64,000 bases of DNA from Sphingosinicella sp963974575 (GTDB lineage: Bacteria; Pseudomonadota; Alphaproteobacteria; Sphingomonadales; Sphingomonadaceae), in the NCBI RefSeq assembly GCF_963974575.1, contig NZ_CAXBBQ010000006.1, positions 248,001 through 312,000 of the forward strand, written 5' to 3'. Positions 1-8,737 of the stretch are shown one piece after another. The notes beneath the pieces were generated by a model. It was given only the letters and a program-made list of their open reading frames with translations. It had not been told where the DNA came from and searched no databases. A program made the position numbers and the translations under genes. Every line of letters starts with the position of its first letter. Positions within the stretch are counted from its first letter, which is position 1.

Positions 1-304
1 CACCGGGAAGCGGTAGCCCGAGCTTCGGCACGTCGCCATAGCTCGTCGGCGCGCCCGCGAGCGCATCAGGCGGCGCCTTCGCGCCAACCAGCTTTTCATC
101 GCTTCGTGCGATCAGGCTCAGGGTCGCGGGCTTGAGCGCCAGCCAGGCGACGCCGATGATCGCGGTCGAGCCGGCGGCAGCGATGGCGACGATCGCACCG
201 CGGCGAAAACGGGTGACGCGGCCCGGCGCCGCGCGCAGAACGAGCGTTTCGGGGTCGGCTTTGGGCGCCGCGATCGGCGCGGAAGAAGCGGTTGGATCGG
301 TCAC
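1..304 (-). CDS. trbI: TrbI (VirB10-like), N-terminal part only
   Basis: First 101 codons of a conjugative transfer protein. The start is GTG at 304-302, overlapping the trbG stop in a GTGA motif as elsewhere in this operon. The visible part has a short cytoplasmic tail followed by one hydrophobic segment at about residues 36-52 (begins AIVAIAAAGS), the single N-terminal inner-membrane anchor expected for TrbI/VirB10. The periplasmic proline-rich and beta-barrel part lies beyond the left edge. TrbI bridges inner and outer membrane in the secretion channel with TrbG and TrbF. The assignment rests on position after trbG and on this topology. Confidence 0.8.
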   Translation of the reverse strand, partial: MTDPTASSAPIAAPKADPETLVLRAAPGRVTRFRRGAIVAIAAAGSTAIIGVAWLALKPATLSLIARSDEKLVGAKAPPDALAGAPTSYGDVPKLGLPLPG

Positions 305-1152
305 GCGCCCCTCCCGGCCTTGCGCTGCCGGCTCTTCGGCTGGGCGGCGGTGATACGGACAATCTGCTGTTTCTTGCCGCCAAGGCGCAGCTCGGCGACA
401 CCGAACAGGCGGTCGACCACATAATAGCGGCCGGCGACGCGATAGTTGACGAGCTGGGCCTCGCCATCCTCGCCAATCACGAACAGCGGGGGCGCCTCAC
501 CCACGGCGATCGCAGGCGAGAACTCGATGTAGGTCTGCCGCCCATCGTCGAACGCGCGCAGCGGCCGCCAGGCCGGCTTGTCGCCCGAGATCGCATAGTT
601 GAAGTTGAGGCTTTCGACCGAGAGGCCCGACGCGATCGGCGTCGCCGCCACGGCTGCATCGCGCTGACGCCGGAGCGCGATCAGCTCGTCATGTGGATAG
701 GTCCAGGAGATCGCCGCCATCGCGGTCGCGGGCGTGCTTTCGAGCTGGAGATGGTAGGTCCGGCGATCGGTAGCAATGACAAGGTTTGTGCGTAGGCCCG
801 CCGAAAACGGCTTGACGAGGATGTGCACGCGCTTGCTTTCGCCGATGCCGCTGGTGGTATCGCCGACAGTCCAGCGCACGGTGTCGCCGGCGGCGACGGA
901 CACAATCGTTTCGCCCGGCTGCAAGGCAATGTCGGTGATGCGCTCGGGCGCGGCATAGAGCCGGTAGAGCACGCCTTCCGCCCAGGGATAGACCTGGACG
1001 GCATATATATATCCCGCGCTCGACGGCTCGCGCAGTGCCGCCCGGTTGGCGGCAGTGACGCGCGCGGTGGGTGACGCGGGTTCGCGGCTCTGCGCAGCGA
1101 CGCCCATGGCAAGCGCCATCGCGCTCGCCGCCAGGATGAGGGCACGGATCAT
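301..1152 (-). CDS. trbG: TrbG (VirB9-like) channel protein
   Basis: 283-residue exported protein of the type IV secretion channel, part of the outer-membrane core with TrbI. A signal peptide (about residues 1-20, ending MGVAA) is followed by a beta-rich VirB9-like body with the family-typical stretch on DTVRWTVGDTTSG and a later ISWTYPHDEL segment. Its start codon overlaps the trbF stop (ATGA) and its stop overlaps the trbI GTG, so translation is probably coupled. Length is normal for TrbG. Confidence 0.93.
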   Translation of the reverse strand: MIRALILAASAMALAMGVAAQSREPASPTARVTAANRAALREPSSAGYIYAVQVYPWAEGVLYRLYAAPERITDIALQPGETIVSVAAGDTVRWTVGDTTSGIGESKRVHILVKPFSAGLRTNLVIATDRRTYHLQLESTPATAMAAISWTYPHDELIALRRQRDAAVAATPIASGLSVESLNFNYAISGDKPAWRPLRAFDDGRQTYIEFSPAIAVGEAPPLFVIGEDGEAQLVNYRVAGRYYVVDRLFGVAELRLGGKKQQIVRITAAQPKSRQRKAGRGA

Positions 1153-1991
1153 TGGTCGGTCCTTTCGGGGGATGGTGCGGCTGCGGGTTGAGCAAGGGTC
1201 GGATCGAGCGGCGAGCCCAGCGGAATGTCGGTGGGCGGCGCGACCGGGAGTGATTGTGCGGGATCGGGCACGGCCGATGGTTGCGGCGAAGGCGGCCGGT
1301 CCTGAGGCGTTTCCAGTTCGCGGCTCCAGTCGATCGCGTCAACATAGAGACCGAGCGGGTTTTTTCGGAGCACATCGGCCAAGCGCGGCGGCTTGATCTT
1401 CACCGTGAGCATCGCCGTCCAGCGTGACGTGCTGGCGAGGCTTCCCCGCTCATATTGCTGCTCGGTCCATTTGACCTGGAAGCTCGTATCCGACGCGCGG
1501 ACGACGCTCGTCACCTGCACCGAAACCGTCTTGCGCCCGACATCGGCGAACGGATTGGAGGTGCGGGCATATTCGCCGAGGAACAGTGACGCACGTTCGG
1601 TCGCGAAATCATAGGCTGATAGCCAGTTTTCACGCATCAATACCGGATCGAGCGAGCGCGCTCGAACGCCGGTGATGAACCGGCCGAGGAACCATGCGAT
1701 CTGCGGATCGGTCGGCCGATAGTCCTTGGCGGCAGGCGCGACGGCCTGTGCTTGCCCGAGTGCATCGACCTCGACCACATAGGGCACGACGCGGCTTTGC
1801 ATCGATTGCCAGACCAGCGCGCCCGACAGACCAGTGGTCAGGAACAGGCCGCCGAAGGCCATCAGCCGCCAGTTCTTCGCCTGTGCGCGAGCCGAGCCGA
1901 TACGCTCATCCCAAAGCTGGCCCGCTCGTTGGTAGGGTGTCTCGGGTTCGGGCGTTCGCCCATAGCGCTGCAATGCGCGTCGAAATTTCAT
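1149..1991 (-). CDS. trbF: TrbF (VirB8-like) inner-membrane protein
   Basis: 280-residue bitopic inner-membrane protein that nucleates assembly of the mating channel. A cytoplasmic N-terminus is followed by one membrane helix at about residues 43-61 (LMAFGGLFLTTGLSGALVW) and a periplasmic VirB8-fold domain (DYRPTDPQIAWFLGRFI and the following region). The last 50 residues are rich in proline and probably disordered. It overlaps trbG by 4 bases and starts 3 bases after the trbL stop. Confidence 0.93.
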   Translation of the reverse strand: MKFRRALQRYGRTPEPETPYQRAGQLWDERIGSARAQAKNWRLMAFGGLFLTTGLSGALVWQSMQSRVVPYVVEVDALGQAQAVAPAAKDYRPTDPQIAWFLGRFITGVRARSLDPVLMRENWLSAYDFATERASLFLGEYARTSNPFADVGRKTVSVQVTSVVRASDTSFQVKWTEQQYERGSLASTSRWTAMLTVKIKPPRLADVLRKNPLGLYVDAIDWSRELETPQDRPPSPQPSAVPDPAQSLPVAPPTDIPLGSPLDPTLAQPAAAPSPERTDQ

Positions 1992-1994
1992 CGC

Positions 1995-3302
1995 TCAGTC
2001 CCTTTCCTTGATGTCTGGAGTGGCGCCAGCGCCGCCGCGGTCGCCGCCCTGGATTGCGTGGATCGCCATCTGGCGGCGGTGGCGAGCATTCTGGCTGGCA
2101 TGAAGCTTCTGCGCCCAGGCGGGTGTTCCTTCAGCTGCGCCTATCGGCGCGGCTGCGGGGGCGGCGCCGCCGGCACGGGTGCTTCCTGCTTCCCATGCGG
2201 CGCGCTGCCCACGATCGGCGGCAGCGCTAACGCCGAGACCGCCGCTCATCCGGTTGGCAGCCGCGCCGCGCATGGCGGTCGCAACGCCGCCGAGGCCCGC
2301 GCCGACGCTGGTCGAGCCCGAGGTTTCCTGCCCGAGCTTGTAGGCAGTGGATGCGGCAGACCCCATCGATGTACCGGCGCGGATCGCGCCGAGACCGGCC
2401 CCCGCGAGACCGCGTGCCGCGCCGACGGCGCCAGCGCCTGCCATCGCAAGACCTCCGCCGGCAAGCACGGTAGTGGCGATCACCGATCCGGCGCCGAGCT
2501 GCGGCGCGCCGGCGACGAGGCCGGATGCGATTCCCGGGCCGAAGATGGAGAGGCCAAAGATCGCGAGGCTCGCGAGCATCAGCGACACGGCCTGTTCGAT
2601 CGACACCTCGTCGCCGGTGATCGCACTGGTGAAGTCGGCGAAATAGTTAGAGCCGATGCCGACGATGACCGCGAGCACCATGACCTTGATGCCCGAACTG
2701 ACGACGTTCCCGAGCACCCGTTCGGCGAGGAACGACGTGCGGTTCCACAGCGCAAAGGGCACGAGCACGAAGCCGGCGAGCGAAGTAAGCTTGAATTCGA
2801 GGATTGTGATGAAAAGCTGGATCGCGAGGATGAAAAAGGCGGCGATGACGACGACCCAGGCGATCACCAGCACGGCGATCTCGATGAAATTGTCGAAGAA
2901 GGCGATCGGGCCAACCAACTCCTTCGCCTGCTCGAGGAGCGGCCATGCTGCCTCGAAGCCGGTCCCGGCCAGCTTGCCGGGTCGCAATAAATCGTCAGCC
3001 GTAATCGCGCTGCCCCCTGCGGTGAGGCCGAGGCCGGCGAAGCTGCGAAAGATGATATCGGACAGTGTCGAGAAGCTGTTGAGGATCAGGGCGAAGACGC
3101 CGACATAGAGGATCTTTTTGAGGAACTTGGCGATGACGTCGTCTTCGCCGCCGAGCGCCCAGAACAGCCCGGCGAGCGTGATGTCGATGCCGATCAGGAT
3201 CGTGGTCAGGAAACCGACGTCACCGCCCAACAGGCCGAACCCGCTGTCGATGTAGGAGGCGAAGGCCTCCATGAACTGATCGATGACATTCAGGTCATCC
3301 AT
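1995..3302 (-). CDS. trbL: TrbL (VirB6-like) polytopic membrane protein
   Basis: 435-residue inner-membrane component of the conjugation channel. Several hydrophobic helices fill the first 300 residues; the C-terminal third is a low-complexity Ala/Gly-rich tail, as is usual in TrbL. I chose the ATG at 3302 because AGGA lies about 10 bases upstream and homologues begin near MDDLNVIDQF; an upstream in-frame ATG at 3365 would add 21 residues with no membrane or signal character. The 136-base space before it, where trbK sits in RP4-type operons, holds no convincing trbK. Confidence 0.92.
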   Translation of the reverse strand: MDDLNVIDQFMEAFASYIDSGFGLLGGDVGFLTTILIGIDITLAGLFWALGGEDDVIAKFLKKILYVGVFALILNSFSTLSDIIFRSFAGLGLTAGGSAITADDLLRPGKLAGTGFEAAWPLLEQAKELVGPIAFFDNFIEIAVLVIAWVVVIAAFFILAIQLFITILEFKLTSLAGFVLVPFALWNRTSFLAERVLGNVVSSGIKVMVLAVIVGIGSNYFADFTSAITGDEVSIEQAVSLMLASLAIFGLSIFGPGIASGLVAGAPQLGAGSVIATTVLAGGGLAMAGAGAVGAARGLAGAGLGAIRAGTSMGSAASTAYKLGQETSGSTSVGAGLGGVATAMRGAAANRMSGGLGVSAAADRGQRAAWEAGSTRAGGAAPAAAPIGAAEGTPAWAQKLHASQNARHRRQMAIHAIQGGDRGGAGATPDIKERD

Positions 3303-3438
3303 ATGGGCGGGTTCCTGCTTGAAGTTGAAAGGTGTCGCGGGGACCGGCGGCCATGAGAGGGGCAAGCCCTACGGCCCCCGCGACGAGACAGGTTCGGACC
3401 CGGGGGGAGCTGGGGGCGCGGTCCTCGCCTGCCTCAGC

Positions 3439-4191
3439 TCATTGGCGTGGCGTGTAAGCCTTGCCGTCGCCGAGGAAGCGGCGCGTCGACTCGCGTGCCT
3501 CGCGCGCGATCTGGCCCCGCTGCGCCTGCTCGACCGATTCCGCCCGGAACTGCGCCGCCATCATTTGCTGAAGCTGGAGCTGCTGCTTGGCGGTGAGCGC
3601 GAGAAGCTGGTTCGTGGCCTGCTGCGCCTGAAGCGAGCCTTCCGCGCCCTGGCTGCGCGCGACGATGTCGGCGAGCGCCTGCGTGTCGCTCCGTACGTTG
3701 TCGACGATGCGGTTCTGGACCCCCATCGTCTGGCGAAACGCGGACATCGCGGTATCGAGTTGATCGCGTGCGCGAGCCACACGCTGATCGCGGCGGAACA
3801 CCTGATCGAACTCCTGCGGGTAGAGCTGGCGGAAGCGCTCGTCGAGCTGATCGATGCGGAAGTCGACGCCCTGCGCCTGGCCCATGAGCTGGTCGATCTG
3901 CTGGAGGCGCTGGCGAAGCTCCTGAAGTTGCGGGAAATCGATCCGGGACAGGTTCTTGCCCTGGTTGATCAGCATCTGCGCTTCGTTCTGGAGACTCTGG
4001 ATCTGGTTGTTGATCTGGGCAAGCGTGCGCGCGGCGGTGAGCAGGTTTTGCGAATAGTTCGATGGATCGAACACACTGAGCTGGGCCGCGACGGGCGTCG
4101 AGGTCAACGCGATGCCGATACCGAGCGAGCCGACGGCGCCGAGCGCGAGAGCGGAGAGGCACGCATATTTGCGGATAGGGATACGGGGCAC
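3439..4191 (-). CDS. trbJ: TrbJ (VirB5-like) pilus-associated protein
   Basis: 250-residue exported protein with a signal peptide (residues 1 to about 36, ending STPVAA) and an almost wholly helical mature part with long coiled-coil stretches rich in Gln and Arg. This is typical of the VirB5/TrbJ family, thought to sit at the pilus tip or aid pilus assembly and adhesion. It starts 6 bases after the trbE stop. Confidence 0.9.
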   Translation of the reverse strand: MPRIPIRKYACLSALALGAVGSLGIGIALTSTPVAAQLSVFDPSNYSQNLLTAARTLAQINNQIQSLQNEAQMLINQGKNLSRIDFPQLQELRQRLQQIDQLMGQAQGVDFRIDQLDERFRQLYPQEFDQVFRRDQRVARARDQLDTAMSAFRQTMGVQNRIVDNVRSDTQALADIVARSQGAEGSLQAQQATNQLLALTAKQQLQLQQMMAAQFRAESVEQAQRGQIAREARESTRRFLGDGKAYTPRQ

Positions 4192-4197
4192 GGGAAA

Positions 4198-6666
4198 TTA
4201 CTCCTTGTCTTCTGGGGGGCGGGCGGCAGGGTGACGCCCAAGCAGGTCGGCCGCCCAATCGAGGCCGGCTTGGGAGAGAAAGGTCGCGGCGAAGTCGGCC
4301 TGGCCCTTTTCGGCCAGCACCGCGTCTATGCGCTTCTGGCTGTCGGGATCGGACGCGCCGCACAACGCCAGCGCGATCGGGCCTAGCCCAAGCTCGAACA
4401 GCCGGTTGCCGCGCGCTGATTGCAGATAATATTGCCGCTTGGGCGTCGCGCGGCTGACCAGTTCGATCTGGCGCGCGTTGAGACCGAAGCGGACGTAGAC
4501 CGTCTGGCCCTGCGGCTCGATCGCCCGATCATTGGGCAGCAAGATGCGCTGCGGACAGCTTTCGATGATGGCCGGCGCGATCGTGCTGTCGGCGATATCG
4601 GCTAGGCTCTGTGTCGCGAACACGACGCTGACGTTCTTCTTGCGCAGCACCTTCAGCCACTCACGGATGCGCGCGGCGAACAGCGGGTGGTCGAGGAACA
4701 CCCAGGCTTCATCCAGTACGAGAAGCGTCGGCCGCCCGGTGAAGCGCTCCTCGAGACGATGGAACAGGTAGGTCAGCACGGGCGCAACGACGCCCGCCTG
4801 CCCCATCAGCGCTTCAGTCTCGAAGCACTGCACGTCGGCGATCGCTAGATCGTCTTCGGCGGCGTCGAGCAGGCGGCCGAACGATCCTTCGAGCGTATAG
4901 GGCGCGAGCGCCGATCGCAGCGGTGCCGATTGCAGCAGCAGCGACAGGCCGGTGAGCGTGCGTTCCTCGATCGGGGCGGTCGCGAGATTGGTGAGCGCCG
5001 ACCAGACGGCCTCCTTGATCTCGGGTGTGACCAGTACTTTCTCATGGGCGAGCAGCGCGCCGATCCATTCGGTCGCCCAGGCGCGTGCGTTGGAGCGATC
5101 GATGTGGCGCAGCGGCTGGAAGGCGATCGTTCGCCCGCCCACGTCATCGGCATGACCGCTCTCACCGCCAAGCCCGAGCGCGTGATGCGCGCCGCCCATC
5201 GCCAGCACGGCCGCGCGCGCCGAAAATCCCTTGTCGAAGACATAGACCTGGGAGTCTGGATATCGCCGGAACTGAAGCGCGAGCATTGCGAGCAGCACCG
5301 ACTTTCCGGCCCCGGTGGGTCCGACGATCAGCATATGACCGACGTCGCCGACATGCGTGCTGAGACGGAACGGCGTCGAGCCGCTGGTTTCCGCATAAAG
5401 CAGCGGCGGACCGTCGAGGTGCGGATTACGCGCCGGTCCTGCCCATACCGAGGACAGCGGCATGAGATGCGCGAGATTCAGGGTGTGGACGATCGGTTGC
5501 CGGACGTTCGCATAGACATGGCCCGGCAGGCTCGACAGCCACGCCTCGACCACATTCATGCCCTCGCGGATGCAGGTGAAGCCGAGCCCGTTGACGATGC
5601 GCTCGACCGCGCGGACCTTTTCCTCGACGCGGGCGCGGTCGATATCGGCAACGGTGATCGTCGTCGTCAGATAGCCGAACGCGACATGATCGCCGCCGAG
5701 CGCCTGCAAGGCGAGGTCGGCATCGACCACCTTGTTGTCGGCATCGCTGTCGAGAAGCTGGACCGGCTGGTTGTAGATGACTTCGCGCAGCAGCGCGGTG
5801 ATCGACTTGCGCTTGTTGAACCACTGCCGCCGCAGGCGAGTGAGCGCTTTGGTTGCGTCGGTCTTGTCGAGCGCAATGAAGCGCGTCACCCAGCGATAGC
5901 CAAAATCCTCATGGTTGAGTCCGTCGAGGATGCCGGGACGGCTCGCGTTCGGAAATCCGAGGATGGTGAGCGTCCGCAGATGCTCGTCGCCGAGCATCGG
6001 TTCGAGCCCGCCGGTCAGCGGCGTGTCGGCGAGCAGCCCGTCCAGATAGATGGACGTTTCGGGCACGGCGACGACATGGCGGCGCGCGGAGATCGCACCG
6101 TGGAGAAAGGTCAGCATTTCGCTGTCGCCGAGCGCGCGCACCTCGGGCATGAAGCCTCTGAACAGGTCAAGCGCACGATCCGTCTCGGCGATGAAGCCGG
6201 CAAGCGCTTGTCGCCAGTCGCGGCCCTTCGCGTCGTCGCTGCGCTCGATCAGCGCTCGGCCCGCCGTGTCCGCCTGATCGGGCGGAGGCAGGAGGGTGAG
6301 CGTCAGATAATAGCGGCTCTCGAAATGCGCGCCCGCGCTTTCGAACGCCGCGCGCCGTTCCTCATCGACCAGCCACGACGCCGCATCGGGAAAGCTGCTG
6401 TCGGGATAACCCAGCGCTTCGCGCCGCTCGGCCTCGAAATGGAGTGCCCAGCCCGAGCCGAAGCGCTTCAGGACATTGTTCGCCCGCGCGCAGGCGGCGA
6501 CAAGCTCGGCTTCGGTGGCGGATTCTAGATCGGGGCCGCGGAACCTGAGGACGCGCAAAAAGCTGCCGTCCTTGTTGAGCACCACGCCGGGCGCGACAAG
6601 CGCCGCCCATGGAAGATGATCGGCGAGCCGGTCGGCCTTCTGACGGTATTCGCGCAGATTCAGCAT
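4198..6666 (-). CDS. trbE: TrbE (VirB4-like) secretion ATPase
   Basis: 822-residue cytoplasmic ATPase that energises pilus and channel assembly. Walker A is GPTGAGKS at residues 439-446 and Walker B is LLVLDEAW at 638-645; the N-terminal half is the VirB4/CagE-type domain. I chose the ATG at 6666 (protein begins MLNLREYRQK, as in TrbE homologues). The frame stays open upstream to 7002, but that extension overlaps trbD and is arginine-rich shadow. The start overlaps the end of trbD by 7 bases. Confidence 0.95.
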   Translation of the reverse strand: MLNLREYRQKADRLADHLPWAALVAPGVVLNKDGSFLRVLRFRGPDLESATEAELVAACARANNVLKRFGSGWALHFEAERREALGYPDSSFPDAASWLVDEERRAAFESAGAHFESRYYLTLTLLPPPDQADTAGRALIERSDDAKGRDWRQALAGFIAETDRALDLFRGFMPEVRALGDSEMLTFLHGAISARRHVVAVPETSIYLDGLLADTPLTGGLEPMLGDEHLRTLTILGFPNASRPGILDGLNHEDFGYRWVTRFIALDKTDATKALTRLRRQWFNKRKSITALLREVIYNQPVQLLDSDADNKVVDADLALQALGGDHVAFGYLTTTITVADIDRARVEEKVRAVERIVNGLGFTCIREGMNVVEAWLSSLPGHVYANVRQPIVHTLNLAHLMPLSSVWAGPARNPHLDGPPLLYAETSGSTPFRLSTHVGDVGHMLIVGPTGAGKSVLLAMLALQFRRYPDSQVYVFDKGFSARAAVLAMGGAHHALGLGGESGHADDVGGRTIAFQPLRHIDRSNARAWATEWIGALLAHEKVLVTPEIKEAVWSALTNLATAPIEERTLTGLSLLLQSAPLRSALAPYTLEGSFGRLLDAAEDDLAIADVQCFETEALMGQAGVVAPVLTYLFHRLEERFTGRPTLLVLDEAWVFLDHPLFAARIREWLKVLRKKNVSVVFATQSLADIADSTIAPAIIESCPQRILLPNDRAIEPQGQTVYVRFGLNARQIELVSRATPKRQYYLQSARGNRLFELGLGPIALALCGASDPDSQKRIDAVLAEKGQADFAATFLSQAGLDWAADLLGRHPAARPPEDKE

Positions 6667-6944
6667 GACAGATGCCCCTTCTGGCGAAGGTGGCGGACAA
6701 GGACCGGGGCGAAGTCGGGATCGCGCTTGGCGGCGAACACCGCGAGAGTGTGCCCGAACGCCCACATGGCCAGCCCGGCGATCCACTGCTGGAGACCGAG
6801 TCCGAGCGCGGCCGCGATCGTACCATTGACGATCGCGATCGCTCGCGGCGCCCCGCCAAGCAGGATCGGCTCGGCAAGCGCGCGGTGCATCGGCGCCTCG
6901 AACCCCTCGATATGGCTGGCGCCATAGGAATTTGGCGCGTTCAC
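6660..6944 (-). CDS. trbD: TrbD (VirB3-like) small membrane protein
   Basis: 94-residue protein with two adjacent hydrophobic stretches (about residues 35-50 and 52-70), matching TrbD/VirB3, which works with TrbE in pilus assembly. The GTG start at 6944-6942 overlaps the trbC stop as GTGA. An internal ATG at residue 19 is possible, but the longer form keeps the conserved N-terminal segment with GFEAPMHRAL. Confidence 0.88.
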   Translation of the reverse strand: MNAPNSYGASHIEGFEAPMHRALAEPILLGGAPRAIAIVNGTIAAALGLGLQQWIAGLAMWAFGHTLAVFAAKRDPDFAPVLVRHLRQKGHLSC

Positions 6945-7294
6945 GAGATGAGCGCCCCGCCGCCGAAGCTGAAGAAGCTGAGGAAGAAGCTCGACGCCGC
7001 AAACGCGATCGACAGGCCGAAGATGATCTGGATGAGGCGCCGGAACCCGCCTGCCGTCTCGCCGAACGCGAGCGTCAAACCGGTGACGATGATGATGATC
7101 ACCGCGACGATCTTGGCGACAGGACCCTGGACCGATTCGAGGACCTGCTGAAGCGGTTCCTCCCACGGCATGCCCGAGCCGGCGGCCTGCGCGGTGGCGG
7201 CGAGCGCAAGCCCGAGGCCGATGGCGGCGCCGGTGAGGAAGATGCTCCGACGATCGGGAATACGGGCAGGAATACGGGACAAGCGCATGGTCAT
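6941..7294 (-). CDS. trbC: TrbC (VirB2-like) pilin precursor
   Basis: 117-residue pilin subunit precursor. It has a long basic leader, a hydrophobic signal segment ending near ATAQA (residues 33-37), and two membrane helices in the mature part (IVAVIIIIVTGLTLAF and the IIFGLSIAFAAS stretch). In RP4 TrbC is cyclised by TraF; a TraF-like peptidase is encoded at 26159-26680 here. The start overlaps the trbB stop by 4 bases. Confidence 0.9.
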   Translation of the reverse strand: MTMRLSRIPARIPDRRSIFLTGAAIGLGLALAATAQAAGSGMPWEEPLQQVLESVQGPVAKIVAVIIIIVTGLTLAFGETAGGFRRLIQIIFGLSIAFAASSFFLSFFSFGGGALIS

Positions 7295-8313
7295 TCTCCT
7301 TGGGGTTCGAGGGCGTGGTCGGGAGTAAGGTCGAGGACGGCGTAGCCGCCGTCGGGATCGAGGCCGGCGACGCGCGCGATCGTGTCGACGCGGCGCGCGA
7401 GGCCGCGCCCGGCGATGAACACGATCATGTCGATGGCGTCGGCGATCAGCCGGCGCGGAACGGTGACGACGCTTTCCTGCACGAGCTGCTCGAGCCGGTA
7501 GAGCGCCGACACTGCCGAATTGGCGTGGACGGTTGCGATGCCGCCCGGATGCCCGGTGTTCCAGGCTTTGAGCATGTCGAGCGCTTCGCGCCCGCGCACC
7601 TCGCCAACGACGATGCGATCGGGGCGGAGCCGCAATGTCGAGCGGACAAGATCAGCCATCGTGACGCCGCCGGCTCCGGCAGTGCCAATCGTACGCGTGC
7701 GCAGCCCCACCACGTCGGGCGCGGCGCATTGCAACTCACGCGTGTCTTCAATGATGATGACGCGTTCGTCGAGGTGCGCCATCTCGGCGAGCAGCGCGTT
7801 GGCAAGCGTCGTCTTGCCCGAACTGGTGCCACCCGCGACCAGGATGTTCTTGCGCTCGACCACGGCCATCGACAGCAGTCGCGCCGTGTCGGCGGGCATG
7901 ATGCCGTCCCGCACATAGTCGAGCAAAGTGTAGATGCGCGCCGCGGGCTTGCGGATCGAGAAGCACGGCGCGAGGCTGACCGGCGGCAGGATACCCTCGA
8001 ACCGCTCGCCCGCGCCTTCGCCGTGCGGTGGCAGCTCGGCTGACACGATCGGCGCATTGCCATGAACCTCTGTCCGTGCGTGGCTGGCAACCAGGCGGAT
8101 GATCCGCTCGACCTGCGCGGGCTCATATTTGGTGCCGGTATCGATCCGGCCTTCGCCGAGTCGATCAAGGCGCAACACGCCGTCCGGGTTCACCATGATC
8201 TCGATGACCACCGGATCGGCCAGCGCTGCGGCGATGGTCGGCCCCATCGCGGTGCGCAGCATCGCGCGCCGACGCCCTGCGGAATTATCGGAGCCGAAAA
8301 GCGTGTCGCTCAT
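7291..8313 (-). CDS. trbB: TrbB (VirB11-like) secretion ATPase
   Basis: 340-residue hexameric traffic ATPase of the PulE/VirB11 family at the cytoplasmic face of the channel. Walker A is GGTSSGKT at residues 161-168; the Asp box (VIIIEDTREL) and Walker B region (DRIVVGEVRGREAL) follow in the usual order. Start and stop overlap copG and trbC by 4 bases each. Confidence 0.95.
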   Translation of the reverse strand: MSDTLFGSDNSAGRRRAMLRTAMGPTIAAALADPVVIEIMVNPDGVLRLDRLGEGRIDTGTKYEPAQVERIIRLVASHARTEVHGNAPIVSAELPPHGEGAGERFEGILPPVSLAPCFSIRKPAARIYTLLDYVRDGIMPADTARLLSMAVVERKNILVAGGTSSGKTTLANALLAEMAHLDERVIIIEDTRELQCAAPDVVGLRTRTIGTAGAGGVTMADLVRSTLRLRPDRIVVGEVRGREALDMLKAWNTGHPGGIATVHANSAVSALYRLEQLVQESVVTVPRRLIADAIDMIVFIAGRGLARRVDTIARVAGLDPDGGYAVLDLTPDHALEPQGE

Positions 8314-8735
8314 CGCCCACCTCCATTGTCTTTCGCGGAGGCAGCAAGCGTGCGCTGGCCGCTGGCGAGCGCTTCGCCGACGCGGGCAATGAACGCCTCG
8401 AAGCGGTCTCGGCCGATCGCACGCGCCGCTTCGTCGGCTTCGGCCAAAGGGGCCTGCACCATCAGTTCATAGCGGATGAACAGCGCCAGGCTCTCGAGCA
8501 GCACATGCCCGTCACGCTCGACACGCCCCAGCGCGAGCGACATGCGATCGAGCCGCTGGCTGAACTTGTTCTCCAGCTCGCTCGCCGCCTGCCGGTTGAG
8601 CCAGGCGGTGAGCGCGTCGGTGAGGATCGCCGATTTGGACGCGCCGGGCTGGCTCGCCAGCGCCTCGAAGCGGTGGCTCAGATCTTCGGGCAGGAAGAGC
8701 TGGTAGCGGACGCGGTTGGGTTTGATCGCGGCCAT
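8310..8735 (-). CDS. CopG-family (ribbon-helix-helix) protein of the trb operon
   Basis: 141-residue protein with an N-terminal ribbon-helix-helix DNA-binding motif (about residues 7-50: RVRYQLFLPEDLSHRFEALA then SKSAILTDALTAW), followed by a helical tail. A CopG-like gene between traG and trbB is common in this operon type. It may regulate the operon, or bind DNA as an accessory relaxosome factor; the sequence does not decide. It starts 2 bases after the traG stop. Confidence 0.85.
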   Translation of the reverse strand: MAAIKPNRVRYQLFLPEDLSHRFEALASQPGASKSAILTDALTAWLNRQAASELENKFSQRLDRMSLALGRVERDGHVLLESLALFIRYELMVQAPLAEADEAARAIGRDRFEAFIARVGEALASGQRTLAASAKDNGGGR

Positions 8736-8737
8736 TG

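Noticed and set aside
3303..3438. trbK entry-exclusion gene between trbJ and trbL
   Set aside because: No reading frame with a lipoprotein signal or start in this 136-base gap.
4930..6528. Plus-strand frame of 532 codons
   Set aside because: Antisense shadow of trbE with no domain signal.
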